This document shows, piece after piece, positions 35,143-48,817 of a stretch of DNA of 64,000 nt (positions within the stretch are counted from its first letter, which is position 1; each line of letters opens with the position of its first letter). The notes under the pieces were generated by a model. The model saw only the letters and a list, made by a program, of their open reading frames with translations, was not told where the DNA came from and did no database searches. The stretch covers positions 1,310,942 to 1,374,941 of the forward strand of contig JACDOX010000167.1 of NCBI GenBank assembly GCA_014549065.1, in the 5' to 3' direction. The position numbers and the translations under genes were made by a program. Origin of the DNA: Cardinalis cardinalis. Its lineage: Eukaryota > Chordata > Aves > Passeriformes > Cardinalidae.

Positions 35143-37678
35143 TCTCTGAAACAGTGTTGTTTTGGCATGCATTTTTCAAGAAACAGAAACTGCAGTTCTA
35201 TGTCCTGTTTCTATGTACTCAGATTTGAGCCAAGCTTTTATTTTCTTCCTTTCGAAAAAGCATCTTACCTGGAATGCAGTGAAATGTTGTTGGTTTGCTT
35301 TTTTCCCCAGCTGTAGATGAGTGTTTCTGTCTTACTTTAAAAACTTAATTTGCTGTTAATAGCCTTTTCAGTTCCCANATAAGGTCCACTGAAAACCCAG
35401 TTCTGCAGCTGTTTTTTGGTTCTGAACCTAAACCTCACATTTGCTCAAAAGTTCAGTTCAAGGTATTTTCTTAAATGTGGTTGGCAGCAGCCTCCACCAA
35501 AGGAATGGAAGATAAGTTTGAAGGTGTTGGTAAATATGCATGTTTTGGTGAATCAGAGATGATGCACTGGCATAAAGGTTTAAATTATTTATAGTTGAAC
35601 ACAGATGCAAATTACTGAAAGAACTTGGAACTTGGCAGATGCATATAAATAATTGTTGTGTTTAATTGGATGTCAAAAGAAAAAAATNTCCCCTGAAAAT
35701 CTGAGGAAGCTTTTAAAGTTTGAATTTGAAAAAAAAAGATAAAAAATGTAGGTGAAGATGATGATAGTTTGAATTTGTTTAAAGTAAAGNCCTGAAATGC
35801 TAGAGATTTTATGATATTTAAGGTGACTGCTCAGAAGTGAAATTGTGAAAGAGTTCTNTGATCCGGGTTTAGCCAAATTAGTNACCATTGATGAAGCTGT
35901 GAGTGCACGTGCTGTAGTGAGACACAAGATTTTAAATCTATGTCTGCAGTTTACTCAGAGCTTTGCCAAATTTTANGTTTGGCCTTAAACTGATGGGTCT
36001 CAGAAATCAAAGATAATTANGGATTTTAAGCTANAATGGTTTTTTGTGTGNTTTTTTTAATTATCCAAAAATTAGTCTGATGCAAGATTTATTGGTTTGT
36101 ATTTGTATAAAAATAAGTTTGACCTACTTTTGAGAAGCTCTAGTGNCCTGAGGTCTTAAAATTTGGCAGTGCTAGCCTGTGTCAAGGAATTTTCTGTGGA
36201 AAATCAACCCCAAATGAGCGGAGTGAATATGGTTTTGAAAAATATGTAGTTTGCATATGCTCACTGGTAGCTTGCTACTGTTGAGCTGTTGCTTTGCCAG
36301 AGACTCCATCTGTCCTCAGTGTTTTCCAGCCGGGGACTAAAAGCAGGGTTTCCCTGCTCGACGTGACTGAGAGCCACAGCAGACCTGAGAGGGGACACAA
36401 GTCCAGGTCTCCCACATCTTCTGTGCTTCAAGACTACNCAGGAGAGGCCAGGAAGGAGTAGAGTTCAAATGCAAAGGAATTAAAAACCAAGGAATGAGGG
36501 ATGCCTGGATGTTCCTGAGACACACTGAAACCACCCCAGGGACCAAGTCAGGGATTTGGCATGGGTTGGAAGGGCTTGGGGTGACTGTGTAAGAAGAAGG
36601 ACAAAACCAAAGGATTTAATGTGGAATTGTGTCTGTATAGGTGAGAAGGTTTTGCTTAATTTAACAGGACAGGCAGGGTTACTTCAGAGAGCAGTCAGAA
36701 GGGTCCATACCAAACAAAACACGTTCCCATCTGAGTTTGGAAGGGACCACAGGTTTCCTCAGTTTCTCCAGGTCAGCTGGTCTGTGCAGAGCAGACTGCC
36801 AAAACACAGCCCTTTTGCCACTCCGGTGGTTGCAGTATCCTTATGATTATGCGGCTTACGATTTCACCTCCATTAGCTCCAAAGGTGAAGCCTGCAGGGT
36901 GGTCCAGAGGCTTTCTGTCCTAGTGAACATCCATGCAGGCATGTCTTAAGGTGGAAAACAGGATTTTTATTTTAGCTACAATCCAGCACTTTGTTTTCTA
37001 AAGTAATTTGACTTCTCCTTAGCAATTGAGTTAAAATAGCTTCTCTATTTTCCTGTCTTAGTGATTGCATGTCTGTAATTACACCCATATAGACAGTAAC
37101 TTCAAAAACTATTTTTGCTTTTAAACCAATTTGAGTGTCTCCTGTTGCCATGAAGATATTCCTTCCCCTCCATCTTTCATACACAAATGAGTAATAGGAT
37201 TCTTCTGTGCAGATAGAGAATTATCTGATTGGAAGACTTAAAAAATATCATGTCTGTACCGGAAGTTTTGAGTATGACTCTCATGTAACTTTACTAGCTT
37301 GAAATTGCCTATCCATAAACATGAGGTTTCGTGTAGGAGGCTTCAGATTTTTTTTTTTTTGATCAGAGGAAAATTGCCTAGATGTATAAACTCAGAAAAT
37401 ATCTCTCTGCATTATGATATTTGCAAAAGCAAAATGTGTTCCGTGGGAGCTGCCAGTTTCCTCGTACTGAGCAAAATATACAGGGAGTGAGGAATGGAGC
37501 AGGGGGGATGTTTCAGATGCAGGGATGCAGGCAGTAGATGCAGTCTGGGGGAGAGGGGAACAAATTTGTTCCTCCCTATAATGAATCCAGGTTTTTTTTC
37601 CTGTATGATAAATGGCAGCTCCAATTCTGTGTTAAGATTACTTAAAATTTTTCAGTTAATGAAACANGAACAGTAACT

Positions 37679-37715
37679 CTAAAAAGAGCTCTCTGGTGTC
37701 TAAAAAGAGCTCTCA
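37679..37715. repeat. Two-copy tandem repeat, 21-bp period
   Basis: CTAAAAAGAGCTCTC appears twice, 21 bp apart. Confidence 0.75.
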
Positions 37716-37978
37716 AAAGCATATATTTTAATGCATGTGCAGTTATGGATAAAATTTGATGAGTTTAACTTGAGGTTATCTGTTAGAGATTAATTGTCTG
37801 GTGTGTGTCCCAGGAAGCACATGAGAAAACTCTGCTGCACGAACNTGTTATCAACTTGAGGCAAACCTTTACCCCAGTTTCTATAAAAATCACTATACAG
37901 AACTGATGGCAGAAATCTGGTCTACTAACTTTTGTTCCTCTCCTTCTTGTCTTTTTTTTTTTCTTTCTTTCTTTGCAG

Positions 37979-38001
37979 AAGGAGGTAGAGGAGAGCTCCA
38001 G
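37979..38001 (+). CDS. UNC13B: Weak candidate for a short brain-isoform exon (23 nt)
   Basis: A very strong pyrimidine tract and acceptor (ttctttctttctttgcag, ending 37978) is followed by 23 nt. With the G carried from the exon ending at 33243 these read EGGRGELQ and leave in phase 0, as needed to join 44413. The donor, CAG|gttgta, is poor, and matches of this length and phase also occur elsewhere by chance (for example the 8-nt stretch before 36881). I list it only because the frame demands an exon in this intron. Confidence 0.15.
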
Positions 38002-41000
38002 GTTGTACATGTTGTCCCTTGTAACCAGCATCTCTTTCTGAAACCCCTGTGTGTGCGTGCTTCATCTTCCTGTGGCCAATTGCTCCTGCTGAGGCNCTGA
38101 GATTGAGTTTAGCATGTCGTGATTGTCTGAGGCATTGTTAACACTGTGTATGAGTAAGGAGTCTGTTCAGTGCCTATGACCTTCTACAAAGAGGAAAACG
38201 TGAATGCTTGGAGTGATCTCCTCCCTTTGGTGCTCTGTGGGGTGTGTGTGATGTGCACAGGCACCGCGTTAGTAGAGGACAAGTTGTTCATCTTGTNTTT
38301 TCCAGTCTTCCTCTTTATGGATCTTGTTTAAACCAAGTATTTCCTCATTTTTCTTCAGTTATATTATTTCATTTCATCTCATCTCTGTCTGGCTTGTCCA
38401 CTTTCATCAATTAAAGTCAAAAATACATCTGGGCCGTAGTAGTGAGATTAATCAAACCTGAATGCTGAAAGGTGTCTACTGCAAGTCCCATGCCTTTTTA
38501 GGTAGTCACTTTGCTTTGAGCCAGAGCCCTGTGCCCCATGGGAAAGGCAGAATCTTCTCCTTAATACATGCAGTTGTTGTCTTTCTAGTCATGGACTCTT
38601 TACCTCTGCCCATTATCCTGTGGGCAACAGGTAACTCTTTCCTCCTAGGAAGATCTGCAGAATTGTTTTGTTGACTGCTGTGTGCTTTGTCAACAATTGT
38701 GTTAGCAGCTGTATCTTACATAGAGAAATTACTGGTTGTTGGAATCTCAGCTCTTTTATTTCCATGACTCTGTGCTGTGTGTATTCAGTGCCTGCTGTGC
38801 TTCGCCCTCTCCTGTAGCTGTATAAATAAGGCANAACTGGCTTCCAGGAGAAGCTGAACCTTGCATGGATTTTTGGGCCTCCATGCAGATGTCATCCCTT
38901 GAGTCCGATGAATTTGCATTTCTAAGCTTTATTAGCTCATATATCAGCAGTTTTGTTTCCTTCTTACTGGTAAATATCTGTCAATTAATGCTTTTTCAGG
39001 AATGCAGAGATACCTGGTGTCAAATATTGGTGTTAAATACAGTCCCCTTTTGACTTCAGGGCAAAACCACTGTAAACCTCCTTTAAACTGTTCATCTGGC
39101 AGCTGGAAAGGTGGTACCGGATGATACATCAGTTGGAAGGATCTTCCTTTGGGGCTCTTCAGCTGTTAATAAATGGATGCTATTGCAGAATACAGAATGA
39201 ATTTAAAATAATCCCTTGACTTCTTGAAGCTTTGGATTCCATGTAAAATGCAGCATATTTGAGTGAATGAGACATTGAACCACAAGACTGACTTAATTGG
39301 GAAGATTTAGTTCAGTCCGACTCTGTTAATGCCACTGAAGAAATGCACTAATTAGGCATGACCGAAGTTTAATTTAGTCAGTTGCTCCTTGTTTTAGCTT
39401 GATTCAGATTAACCTATATCTAACTGAGGGTTTTGAGGTTTAATAATAAAACATGGTATTTGAAAACAAGCTAGGATGATTTTCAAAACAAATAAGATGT
39501 CATTATTGATTTTTTTATCTGTTTAAATAAAGCNGCATAAAGCAGCTTTACATGTTTTACATCTGATTTATATTTTAAGAGGATAATGTGCTAGACATAG
39601 TACTTAGATGTGATGGAAAATTACATTGTTACGAAGCCTTTTATGTGGAGAGCTAGATTTATATAAAAGGCTAACAGATCTGTGGATATTCTTTCTTTCC
39701 CTTATGATGCTCCAGAGTGTGTGATTTATTTTATTTAGTTTTTGCCCCTCTGTCCATTTTATGGACTTTGCTTCTACAGAAGTGCATAATTGTTTGTTTT
39801 GTCCATTAAAGTATCTTCTTGTGCATGAGAGAATTTGCAAAATTTTAGAATTGCAGCTTTGTTAAATAACTTCTCAAGTTACTTTTAAGCCCAGCTGCTG
39901 CTTTTCCTTAGTAAGCAGAACTCCTGTTGTTTCCTTTAGGCTTCACCAAGCATTGACTTCCCTATGACTGAATACTTTGCCTTAAGTAACCATGTCTGTT
40001 GCCTTGTTTAATCCAGGCCTTCAATTTATGCTGCTCTGTCACTGACATAGTTTTTCTTACTGGTTCTTTGTTGATAAGAGCCTTTAATTACTTGGAGAAG
40101 ATCTTTCAGCAGCTGGTTGTGGTATACTATACAGCTTTACTGTGGGTGAATACACTGCAGTACTAAGGGTGACAAGCACTTCCCCATTTTAAAGTATTTG
40201 TTGGATAGTAGGTATAAAAATGTCATCCACCAGCATAAAAATTTTTTTTAAACTCAAATAAGGATGTGATGGCCTGTTTTATTTACATGTTTGTTTCTCC
40301 ATTTTTTCAATGCTCATATATGTGCTTACTGGAGGTTAAAAAAAAAATTAAATTTCAGATTCAGTCTGATGTGGCTGCTTTCAAGGAAAGATCAAGTGAC
40401 GAGCTGTGCAGAGAAGGCCATGAGCCAGCAAAACCCTTTCTGTGACTTGCAGCATGTGGATGGATGACAGGATGTTAAATGTGTCTGCTTTCCCTTTGCC
40501 TTCCCATTTGTCCTTGGGAAAGACAGTGTTAAAAACTCTCACAGGTGTTGCAGTGCTCTTCTCACCTGCCTGTTGTTTCTGCTGCTTGCCCAGGCTCTGA
40601 CCAGCTCAGGTTGCTCCTGTGGGCTGAACTTAAAGTGACCCGTGGCTAGTGACAAGTCCCAGGGCAGCTGCTGGAGCCCTGCTGTGTCCTGGCATGAGTA
40701 CTGCNTTTGGAGAGTTGGAAACTCACCACCTGCAGCAAATCCATCTGGAGGGACAATACTAGTGTTTGCTTTCTTTAAATTAGGAGGAATATGTGAAGAG
40801 TTCTTACCCCCAAGAGGGGTGGAAACTGTGGATTACTTTGTTTAGCTGGCATTGATGGAGATGTCTTAAACCCTCATGCCAGCACGTGTAGCTAATACAG
40901 CCTCTGGTTCTTTGACTACTCTTGCATTTTGTCAGTGTAAGAAGGGACTGCAGAGGACTTCTTGGTGACTGCCACTGTGTGATATTGTGCCATTTCCTTN

Positions 41001-44000
41001 AAAATAAACCTCCCAATGTCATTCTCTAGAACTGTTATGGTTTGGTGTCGGCTTGTCCTTTTGAAAGGCTTCTACAGAGCTGTCATCATGACACACCTTT
41101 GAATTTTCATCCTCCGTTTAGCTGTAGTTCTTCTCCTATTCACCTGGCTGTTGAACAANCACAGGAAAAGGTTCTTTTTGCAAGAGTAAGCAAGATGTTT
41201 TGTTCTTCTCCTTATAGGATTGTGTTTACATACTCCAACTGCTTTTGNCATTTTCCTTAGTGATTATTTTTTACTTTGATGCAGAATAAAAAGATTTCAT
41301 GTGGTTTTCTGAAGGAATCTTGCCAACATAGTACAAAGGTATTTATGCTTTTACTTCTGTGGAGACATTTCATTGGACTTACTCCATGGATTATGTTCTG
41401 TTCCTGCCTGGCTGTATCATAGAGGCTTATGGTCAGTGTGATGATTAGAACTCAAATCCATTGTTTCATGCTTTTATCCACTGAGGAACGCTTTGTATCA
41501 GTCAAATTCATGGCAGCCTTTGGGGCTTTGACCTTGCCATTTTTTCCATGTTTGATCCTCCATTGTTGAAGTATTTACTGCCATCAGTTTTTTCTACTGG
41601 ACCTATGAGTTCAGTGTCAATAATTCTCCTGGGTTTGTCATTTCCAGATTTAATCAGCAGATCCTACTTACTCCCACTAGCTTCCTTATTGCGTTGTCCA
41701 TGACTGGCTCAGTTACAGTTACTTGTTTATCTACCTGAAAGCTCCTTCCTCCTCCTCAGCTTATCCGGTCTTTATTAGCGTCACATGGCACTGCATCAAA
41801 AGGGTTTTTTTGAAATGAAAATTCAGTTCATTCCTTTTATAGTTGGAGAAAAATAATTGCTTTGTGAAACAAAACCTGTTTTTCAGTAGCCTCCATCTTA
41901 ATTCTTTCCTTCATGTTTGCTCAGAACCCTTTCAAGCTTTTGAAGCCATTAATGGTCCTACACTAATCTGGATCGCATTTCCTTCCTCCACACATACACA
42001 CTTTAACTGTGAGTACTGCACTGGCTCTTCTACAGTCTCAAGGCATCAGCCCTCGTTTGATGGATGTCAGGTGCTGGTTCTCTTGGCATTTTCTCATGGA
42101 GAAGGCTGCCTGGAACAAATTAGCTCTTTACTTTGCTTTCAGCAGGTGATAACTCCTGCTTTCACACAGCCATCACCTACTTTGGCCCTGCATCAATATT
42201 GCCACTTACTGAAAGCTTTTTCTTTTGTTTTGTGCTATTATGCCCAGATTATTTTCAGTCTTGACACTAGAGAAGCTCTGCCTTTTGTTTTTATTCACAC
42301 GTCTGAAAGACTTGGTAAAAATAAATTATATTTTTGCTTATTTCTTTAAATGATCTGGAATTCCTGGCAAGTTTTACTTGCACATCACAAATCTGGGACA
42401 TGTTGCTTTGTTTCCTGATCATACTTTCTGCCTTCCCCACGTCCACGTTCATGGCTGTTCTCAACCTATGGTTGCCTGTAGGAAATTGCTTTACTAGCTA
42501 ACAACTTTCCCTGTATCTTTCCTTCCCCCTTATTCCAGATTCTCAATGCTCTTGTGGTCTCCAGTCTGCAGTGAGCACACTGTTTTTTTGGTCTGTTAAT
42601 GTCTGAAATATTAGTCAATTTCATGATCACGTGAAATGATTGAAAACCTTGTTATTCTGCCATCAATGTTGCCACGTTTGTGTTTGTCATTCTCTGTCAT
42701 TTAGCACAGCTGAGCCAGTGGTGTCAAGCTCGGTTCAGTATGAAACCCTTGTCCATTTTAGTGTTGCTTTCTAACCACAGCTCTTCCAGGTATTCAGATG
42801 CAAAGGTGGAGATGTCCTCCCCTGTGTTCTCAGAAGGATCTGGTTGCATTTACTTCATGAAATCTCTCTTGACCATCACTTGGTTCAGATCCCTCTGGAG
42901 AAAATGCAGATTTTAGGCTGAGGGGTTTTGGTAGCAAAACTTGGTGGAGCCTGGTGTGCTGCTGCAGCTGTGGGGAAACGTGCATAGTCCTGGACTGTGG
43001 GTCTGGGCCGCTTCCTGCTCTGCAGGACTGTCTGATCATGCCCNTTCCATTATGGATAACATTGTACTGTTCAGTCTGTTTAAATACATAAGAATAAACG
43101 TTACTAGTAGGTAGTCTTTAAATCTGCAAATTCCCTAATTTGTAGGACTCAAAAATACAAGGTTTGGACATCTGCTTCTATTCAAGTTGTTACCTCAAAG
43201 ACAACTTCTTTCCATGGTTATTTCAGCTCTTCTTGGGAGTCTTTGTCNGTCACCTGTGAACAGTGTGGGGTTGCACAACTCACACAGAGCATAGGTTAGG
43301 AAAAAAAAAAGGAAAATAAAAAAGAACTTTCTTCTGGGGCTGTGCTCCTTTATCTTGCATAGAGTTGGATCCTATTTCCTGATTCAAGCTCCTTTAGTTT
43401 GTTGACTGTCAGGTTGTGAGTTCCATGGCTGGAAATGCTTTTTCACTGTATGCAAGTTGCAACCTCCTTTTCCTCGTGGCAGATGTCGTTATCTGAGGTT
43501 GGAATTTTGGCTATTAGCATCATGACCTGCTTAGTCCTTTGTGAAAGCAGCATTTCTTTCAGGAAGTGCAGGAGAACAAATGACCTATGAACTGAAACAA
43601 AGAGGTTTCTCGTTAGGGATAGCTATTTTCTTCTTATCCAGAACCTATTGTTTCTTTCAGGTACATTGTAGGTGTTCAAATACTTGTCACTTCTAATTAG
43701 TCCACTCAAGATCCACAGAGAAACACTCTATGAATGTAGTCTTAATGTGAACAGGAAAACATGGTTTGAATTCATAAATATAAATCCCCACATTTGCAGT
43801 CTGTGGTGTTTTCCATCACGCTGTGGAATCCCAGTTGACCTGTAGGTGGTGGCCCTTGTTTCATGTCTGTTAGAAGCTAAATACTTTTAAATAAATGAGT
43901 GAAGCTGTAATGGGACCTCTCTGCTTAGCAGACTAAAGAGTCTTTGCATTTGGGCACGAGGAAAGCTCACAAGTGTTCATAGAGAGGTTCATGTTAATCT

Positions 44001-44412
44001 GTCATTTGTGCATTTCATACAAGGGTTTTTAATTTATAACATCTTCACTGTGACCACATTCATGTTAAGTGGTGACCTGTAGTAACAGGAGCTCTTCAAT
44101 AGCTTGTTGGAGTTGGATAAAAAGAAAACGTTGGTCTTCAAGACTGCCTTTTGAGTGTGGAGTTGCACTGAACAGGCTCTTCAGGTTCTAGTCCTGGCTG
44201 TTNGATGAAATTGCACAGTCTGTCTTTGTCTGTGTGACTTACCCTGACATCTTGGTCATTGGAGGGGCTTGAACGAATTTCTGTATGCATTTGCCTGCAT
44301 GCAGTGTGGTCTGTTACCNTTTCTGCAGAATAGAATGCAAATACTTTTTCTGATGTTTCTGGAAACTAATTTCACAGTTTGNTTTTTTTTTTTTCCCCTT
44401 CTCCCACTTCAG

Positions 44413-44459
44413 GGCCAAGATGAGGCTGATCCATCAAAACCACCGTGGCTCAAAGGAGG
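44413..44459 (+). CDS. UNC13B: UNC13B shared coding exon (47 nt)
   Basis: The acceptor is cccacttcag, with a T-rich tract before it interrupted by one N. It reads GQDEADPSKPPWLKG in phase 0 and leaves with GG before the donor GG|gtaagt. The WLKGG end corresponds to the conserved W-(F/L)-K-G-G stretch that follows the calmodulin helix in Munc13-1. Joined to 2924 it continues the ubiquitous frame (LQLQQ-GQDEADPSK) without interruption. It is the first exon visible here that both isoforms should use. Confidence 0.88.
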
Positions 44460-47400
44460 GTAAGTGGTATTTTAAAACCTTTTATCCCTGTATTTATAAT
44501 CAGAGTGTACTTTAGAAATCTGCAGTTCAGTCTAAGTAAAAATAGCATTTAGGATGTTTTTAATAAAATAATCAAGTGGCCAAGCCTCACTGAAGGCTGC
44601 TGCTGTATGTCAGTCTCTTCTAAAGCAGTGGAGGTGGGATATGCAGCTCTTCCACAGAGACCTGTGGTTAAGAGCAAGGCTATAGCTGCAATGTATAATC
44701 TATAATGTGTTGGTGGCAAGTGCTTATGGCAGCAGTATTAAATAATTGCTGCTGAGCACCTCAGAGTGGTCCCCATGAAATCTTTTCTCCTGGATTATTC
44801 ATTGGTGGCAGCAGAGGGAAAAGATTAGCTCTGAAGGAGTGCTGTGTCTTCTGCTCTTAAAAGAAGATGGTGGGTTTGGGGNAGTCTTCCGTATTTGCAG
44901 CAATTCCTTGTAGTAGTTAAAACTACACTAACTCTAGAAATTATTGCAGTCTGTATTTTTAAGGCATTGCTCATCATGCCTGTTTTGCACAGATGAGAGT
45001 GATCAGGTCGTNCATTCTCTCCACAACGCACTGCTTGCAGCTAATGAAGCAGACAAATTCTGTTTGTAATTGCAGCGTGACACTCTATGGTAATAGGTGC
45101 CAGCATGGCAGCTTCTCTGGGATCCTGTGGCAGGAAGAAGACAGTGACACATTTTGCAGGTTATGTGCCTGGTACATGGTCAGGGTGATTTGGTTTGATG
45201 GTGGGGCACCCATTAGGAGCTGTCAGCAGCAGCATGATTCGCCCTGAAATCTCAGCCAGATGTTTGCTTGCTTAAGTTAATTCTCATACTACTGAAGGAA
45301 GCTTCCCTAATAAAACATAAAGTTAAATTGGAGGCTTCATTATATGGCTTTCTCTATTGGAGTCATTGTTCTGTGGTGTTGGTATTCCCACAAATCGTCA
45401 CCTGCAGATGCCTGGAGCTGCCTAGCAACCCTCTGCTTTTCCTAAGGAACCTGGGACTTCGTGAGTAGGCTGCTGGAGAATTGGCAATTTGCAGGAGCAG
45501 GCGGCAGTGATTTATTGTAACTATAAACAGCACCTTCTCCTGTTTAGCAAGGAGACAGTGTACTCAGTTTATTGCTTCATGCACATCAAATTATTTCCTA
45601 GCCTGAAAGGTAGATACACCTACAAGTCCTGAATTATTTAAACATGTGTTGGCAATTCGAGGCATTGTTTGCTCTAGTCTATAATTTTTTTCTTTTCTGT
45701 GCAAGATACAGCTGACCAATCTGGCTAATGTAGTTTTGACAAAAGTTTGTCATACTTATTCATCCCATGCAAGGGATTCCTAGAGAAGGTGGTTGTGGGA
45801 GGTAAACCTTTAATTCAACCCTTGGCCACATTTTGGCTTATTAGCCTCAAAGTATATTAAATTATTTATGTTTGGAGTTGTTCTTTCAATGGGAAGATTA
45901 CAGTTGTGGTGTCCTTTGAAGGAAGTAGTCATCCTCTGTTATTGCAAACCACCTTAGCTTGCTTAGATTGTCAAGATTTAATGGAAACCTCTGTGTGATA
46001 CAACTTGTATTAAAAGACGAATACGTGCTTCAAGCAATTTTCATTTATAGTATAATGCAACANGAGCTCCCTGTTTGTAATCACTGGCTTTGGAGATATC
46101 ACTTCAAAAGAAAATGTACAATTGGTATTATGGATCAGTCTCTGAGTGTAGTATCTCATTTCTGTATCTCTTATTTATTAGTGCAAATTATCTTCTCATA
46201 CAGAAATACTATTCACTCCTCAATACAGCTATCTATAATGCTATAAATATTACATCCACTGCAGAGGAGAGTTATCCTATTACATATAAAACGGTGCTGT
46301 GCACATTTGAGGCACTGTCAATTCTTCTGTTATTAAGGGAGGTAGCAGTTGTGCCTGAATAAAGGGACTGAGGTAGCTAAAAGCACAACACTTTTGAAAA
46401 TTAGGAGTTGTTGTTGAATTTTTTTTATTAATATTAGCAAGCTGAAAGCAGGTCATCTGGGTGTGTAACTATATTTGTACTAGTACACCTCTCTTCAGTG
46501 ACAAAAGAAGCACTTTTCAAATACGTTTGTCATCCTGGCTTACCACTGTTTCTGTCATAAACCTCAATCTATCAAAAGTATTTTGCAACAAACCAAGTAG
46601 TAACTAGACATGTTTCTCAAGCACAATAATTTATATAGGCTCATCTTGAATTTATAAAGCATGCAATTTTAATGTTCCTCTTCTTTCCTGGGAAATGTCA
46701 GAGTATCACAGTTTCCTTTCAATTAAATTAGAAAAAAATTGAAATCAGGTAGGAAAAAGCTGTTAGCCAGGAGCATTAACTGTGGAGTTTTACTTGTGAT
46801 AATTTTGNTGAATCTTTTCAGGTTATACACTCTCCCTTTCAATTTTATATATGTTTTCATAATTTGAGGGATTTACACAAATCCTTGATGCAAAGCTTAT
46901 CAATAAGCTGTGTTTTGGTTCAGGTAATCCCGGGATTCTTTGCATCATCTGAGTAGTCTGCCATGACACTTATTTTGCCTCAGAACAGTATCACCAGTAT
47001 CGGAAAGGTTTTGTAGCATAAGGGCCGCAGACAAATGTGGCAATATAAACATATTTCTTGCTTCTTTATGTGGGTGAGATTTTTCTATAATAAGTCAGAA
47101 GGGATTTTTGCAGTATGACTTGGTCAAAGAGTTTTTCTGGAATTCTCTATTGGAAATGATGATAGCCTCTAGTAAAAAAACACAGCATGGCCTTGCTGTG
47201 AGGATTTCCAGTGTTGGAAAACTGCACTGTTGGAAAACTGGGGAGCTGACACGGCTCTTGCAGTTACACGTGACTGCTCACCTTCCCACCAGGCTTGTTC
47301 AGCCAGCAGCATCTGTCAGCTCAGCCATGGCTCGGACACGTCACCCTCCTACACCCCATCAGAAAAGTCAGTTATACTATTACAATTCTGTCACATGTTT

Positions 47401-48738
47401 CTGTAATAATGGACTGCTTCCCTCTTTGTCACAGCCTCCTGCTAGGCTGCGTTGTGACATCCTTGTCCATTCTCAAGCTGTAGCATGGGTTTGGTCACAC
47501 TGGATGTTTTGTGGTTTGGTGGTTTTTTGCTTTTGGCTGTATTTAAGGGGAGCTTGAGTAGGGCTTGCTTTCTATTGGCTGCAGGTTGCCTCTTGTCATT
47601 TGTCAACCTCACAATTTTCACGGCATGTGTGAATTTGTAGTGGCAGTTCGATTTCCTAGATTGTTTGGAAAGGTAGTCTTTATGGCTATATGAGCAGNTT
47701 GTCCCACACTCCTTTTTCCTGTAATTTTCCTGCAGAGCATTTTGACTGGGTATGTTGTACCAAATCAACAAAATAACCAGGCTGAAATTGCCAGCCAGTT
47801 TATCACACAAATACCAAAACGTGTAAGCCAGAGTGGCAGGGAGTGGAGACAGATGGCTAAAGATGGAGAGGCAGAGGGTTCCCTTGCAGTCTCTGTAATC
47901 AAGAAGACCTCAGAAGCCATATTCTTAATGTTAGTGAGGCCTGAGACCAGAGTGGAGATGGGGAGGGTGAGAGAGACACTGAGAGGTGCTGTGGATTTTG
48001 CCTGCTGGGCTGGGTGTTCATTGTAGGGAGGAAGCTACAGCAGAGAGGTCTGTGCTCAGTTTCCGGCTTTAGGAAAAAGCATTATCTGAAGTCCTTAGAG
48101 ATGGATGCATTTACTGGAGGCCTTTAAGCTGGATTAATACATCTTCAAGTACAGCAGTACATCCATGTGGTGTTACCAGTAAGTGGTAGGATCCAGGTAT
48201 AATTATCCAGGCTGGTCTCATTGGGAGGGGGAAGTAGGTCGGAGTGTTTCATTTCATCAGGCTCTGACTGTTGCTGGGATAATCACCCTTTTGCTTCATT
48301 GTCACTTTTGCCAGCAAATGCTATCTCTTGTGTGTACAGGTCTACATGGCTTGAACTGCTGAGCACCACAAATGGTCTCTTTTATAGAAACGAAAAGAAT
48401 ATATTTTCTCCTCTGATGTNGGTTTTTTCCTAACAATTATATGGTCCTCAAGGGCCAGTATTAAGTGTGTTCTATACTAGAATCANATGATGGTAGCATC
48501 CTGCCCTGGGGCTGATCCTCTTTGTTGTGCTCCNTCCTAACCATCAACACCAGGCAGGAATGTCTGGATTGTTGCATGTGAAGAAGATAAACACTTAATC
48601 GTTTTTAGCATTAACTTTACACTTTCTTAAGTATAATCTTCTGGCTGTTTTTCTTGCTTCAGTAAAGCATCACCCTCTTCACCCCTCCCAACCCTAAATT
48701 AATTAGTTGTTTGGTTTTTTTTCCTCCTGAATTTCCAG
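44460..48738 (+). other. UNC13B: UNC13B intron
   Basis: Intron of 4.3 kb, gtaagt...tttccag. Only short unsupported open frames are present (for example 47108-47557 and 47742-48026). They have no domain content. No clear mobile element was recognised. Confidence 0.75.
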
Positions 48739-48817
48739 GCCTGCAGGTGGTCTCTATGGCATCGATAGCATGCCTGATCTGCGCAAAAAAAAGCCAATTC
48801 CACTTGTCAGTGATCTG
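48739..48817 (+). CDS. UNC13B: UNC13B shared coding exon ([13 protein letters not shown])
   Basis: Exon of 79 nt. The carried GG plus the first G makes Gly, followed by [20 protein letters not shown] and PLVSDL. It leaves in phase 0 at CTG|gtaaga. [12 protein letters not shown](K/R)KK is a hallmark of the segment just before the C1 domain in Munc13-1 and Munc13-2. The [10 protein letters not shown] ending favours the B paralogue over UNC13A by recall. Confidence 0.95.

Larger units (their letters stand above)
33244..44412 (+). other. UNC13B: UNC13B giant intron, second part
   Basis: About 11.2 kb from the brain-exon donor to the acceptor cccacttcag at 44412. It should contain at least one more brain-isoform exon, because the donor at 33244 leaves phase 1 and the next exon needs phase 0. 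It also contains a CR1 3' end at 35075-35142 and a short 21-bp-period duplication near 37680-37715. A pyrimidine-rich stretch near 41.0-42.6 kb has a long open frame (41843-42349) without recognisable domains. No certain exon was seen. Confidence 0.65.

Noticed and set aside
36862..36880. Possible 8-nt exon (CTCCAAAG) with phases that would link 33243 to 44413
   Set aside because: Very short acceptor/donor coincidences like this are expected by chance in 11 kb. The acceptor tract is weak.
41843..42349. 168-codon open frame on the + strand
   Set aside because: It sits in a pyrimidine-rich intronic stretch and its Cys/Phe/Leu/Ser-rich product has no recognisable domain. It could be part of an old unrecognised repeat, but there is no support for a gene.
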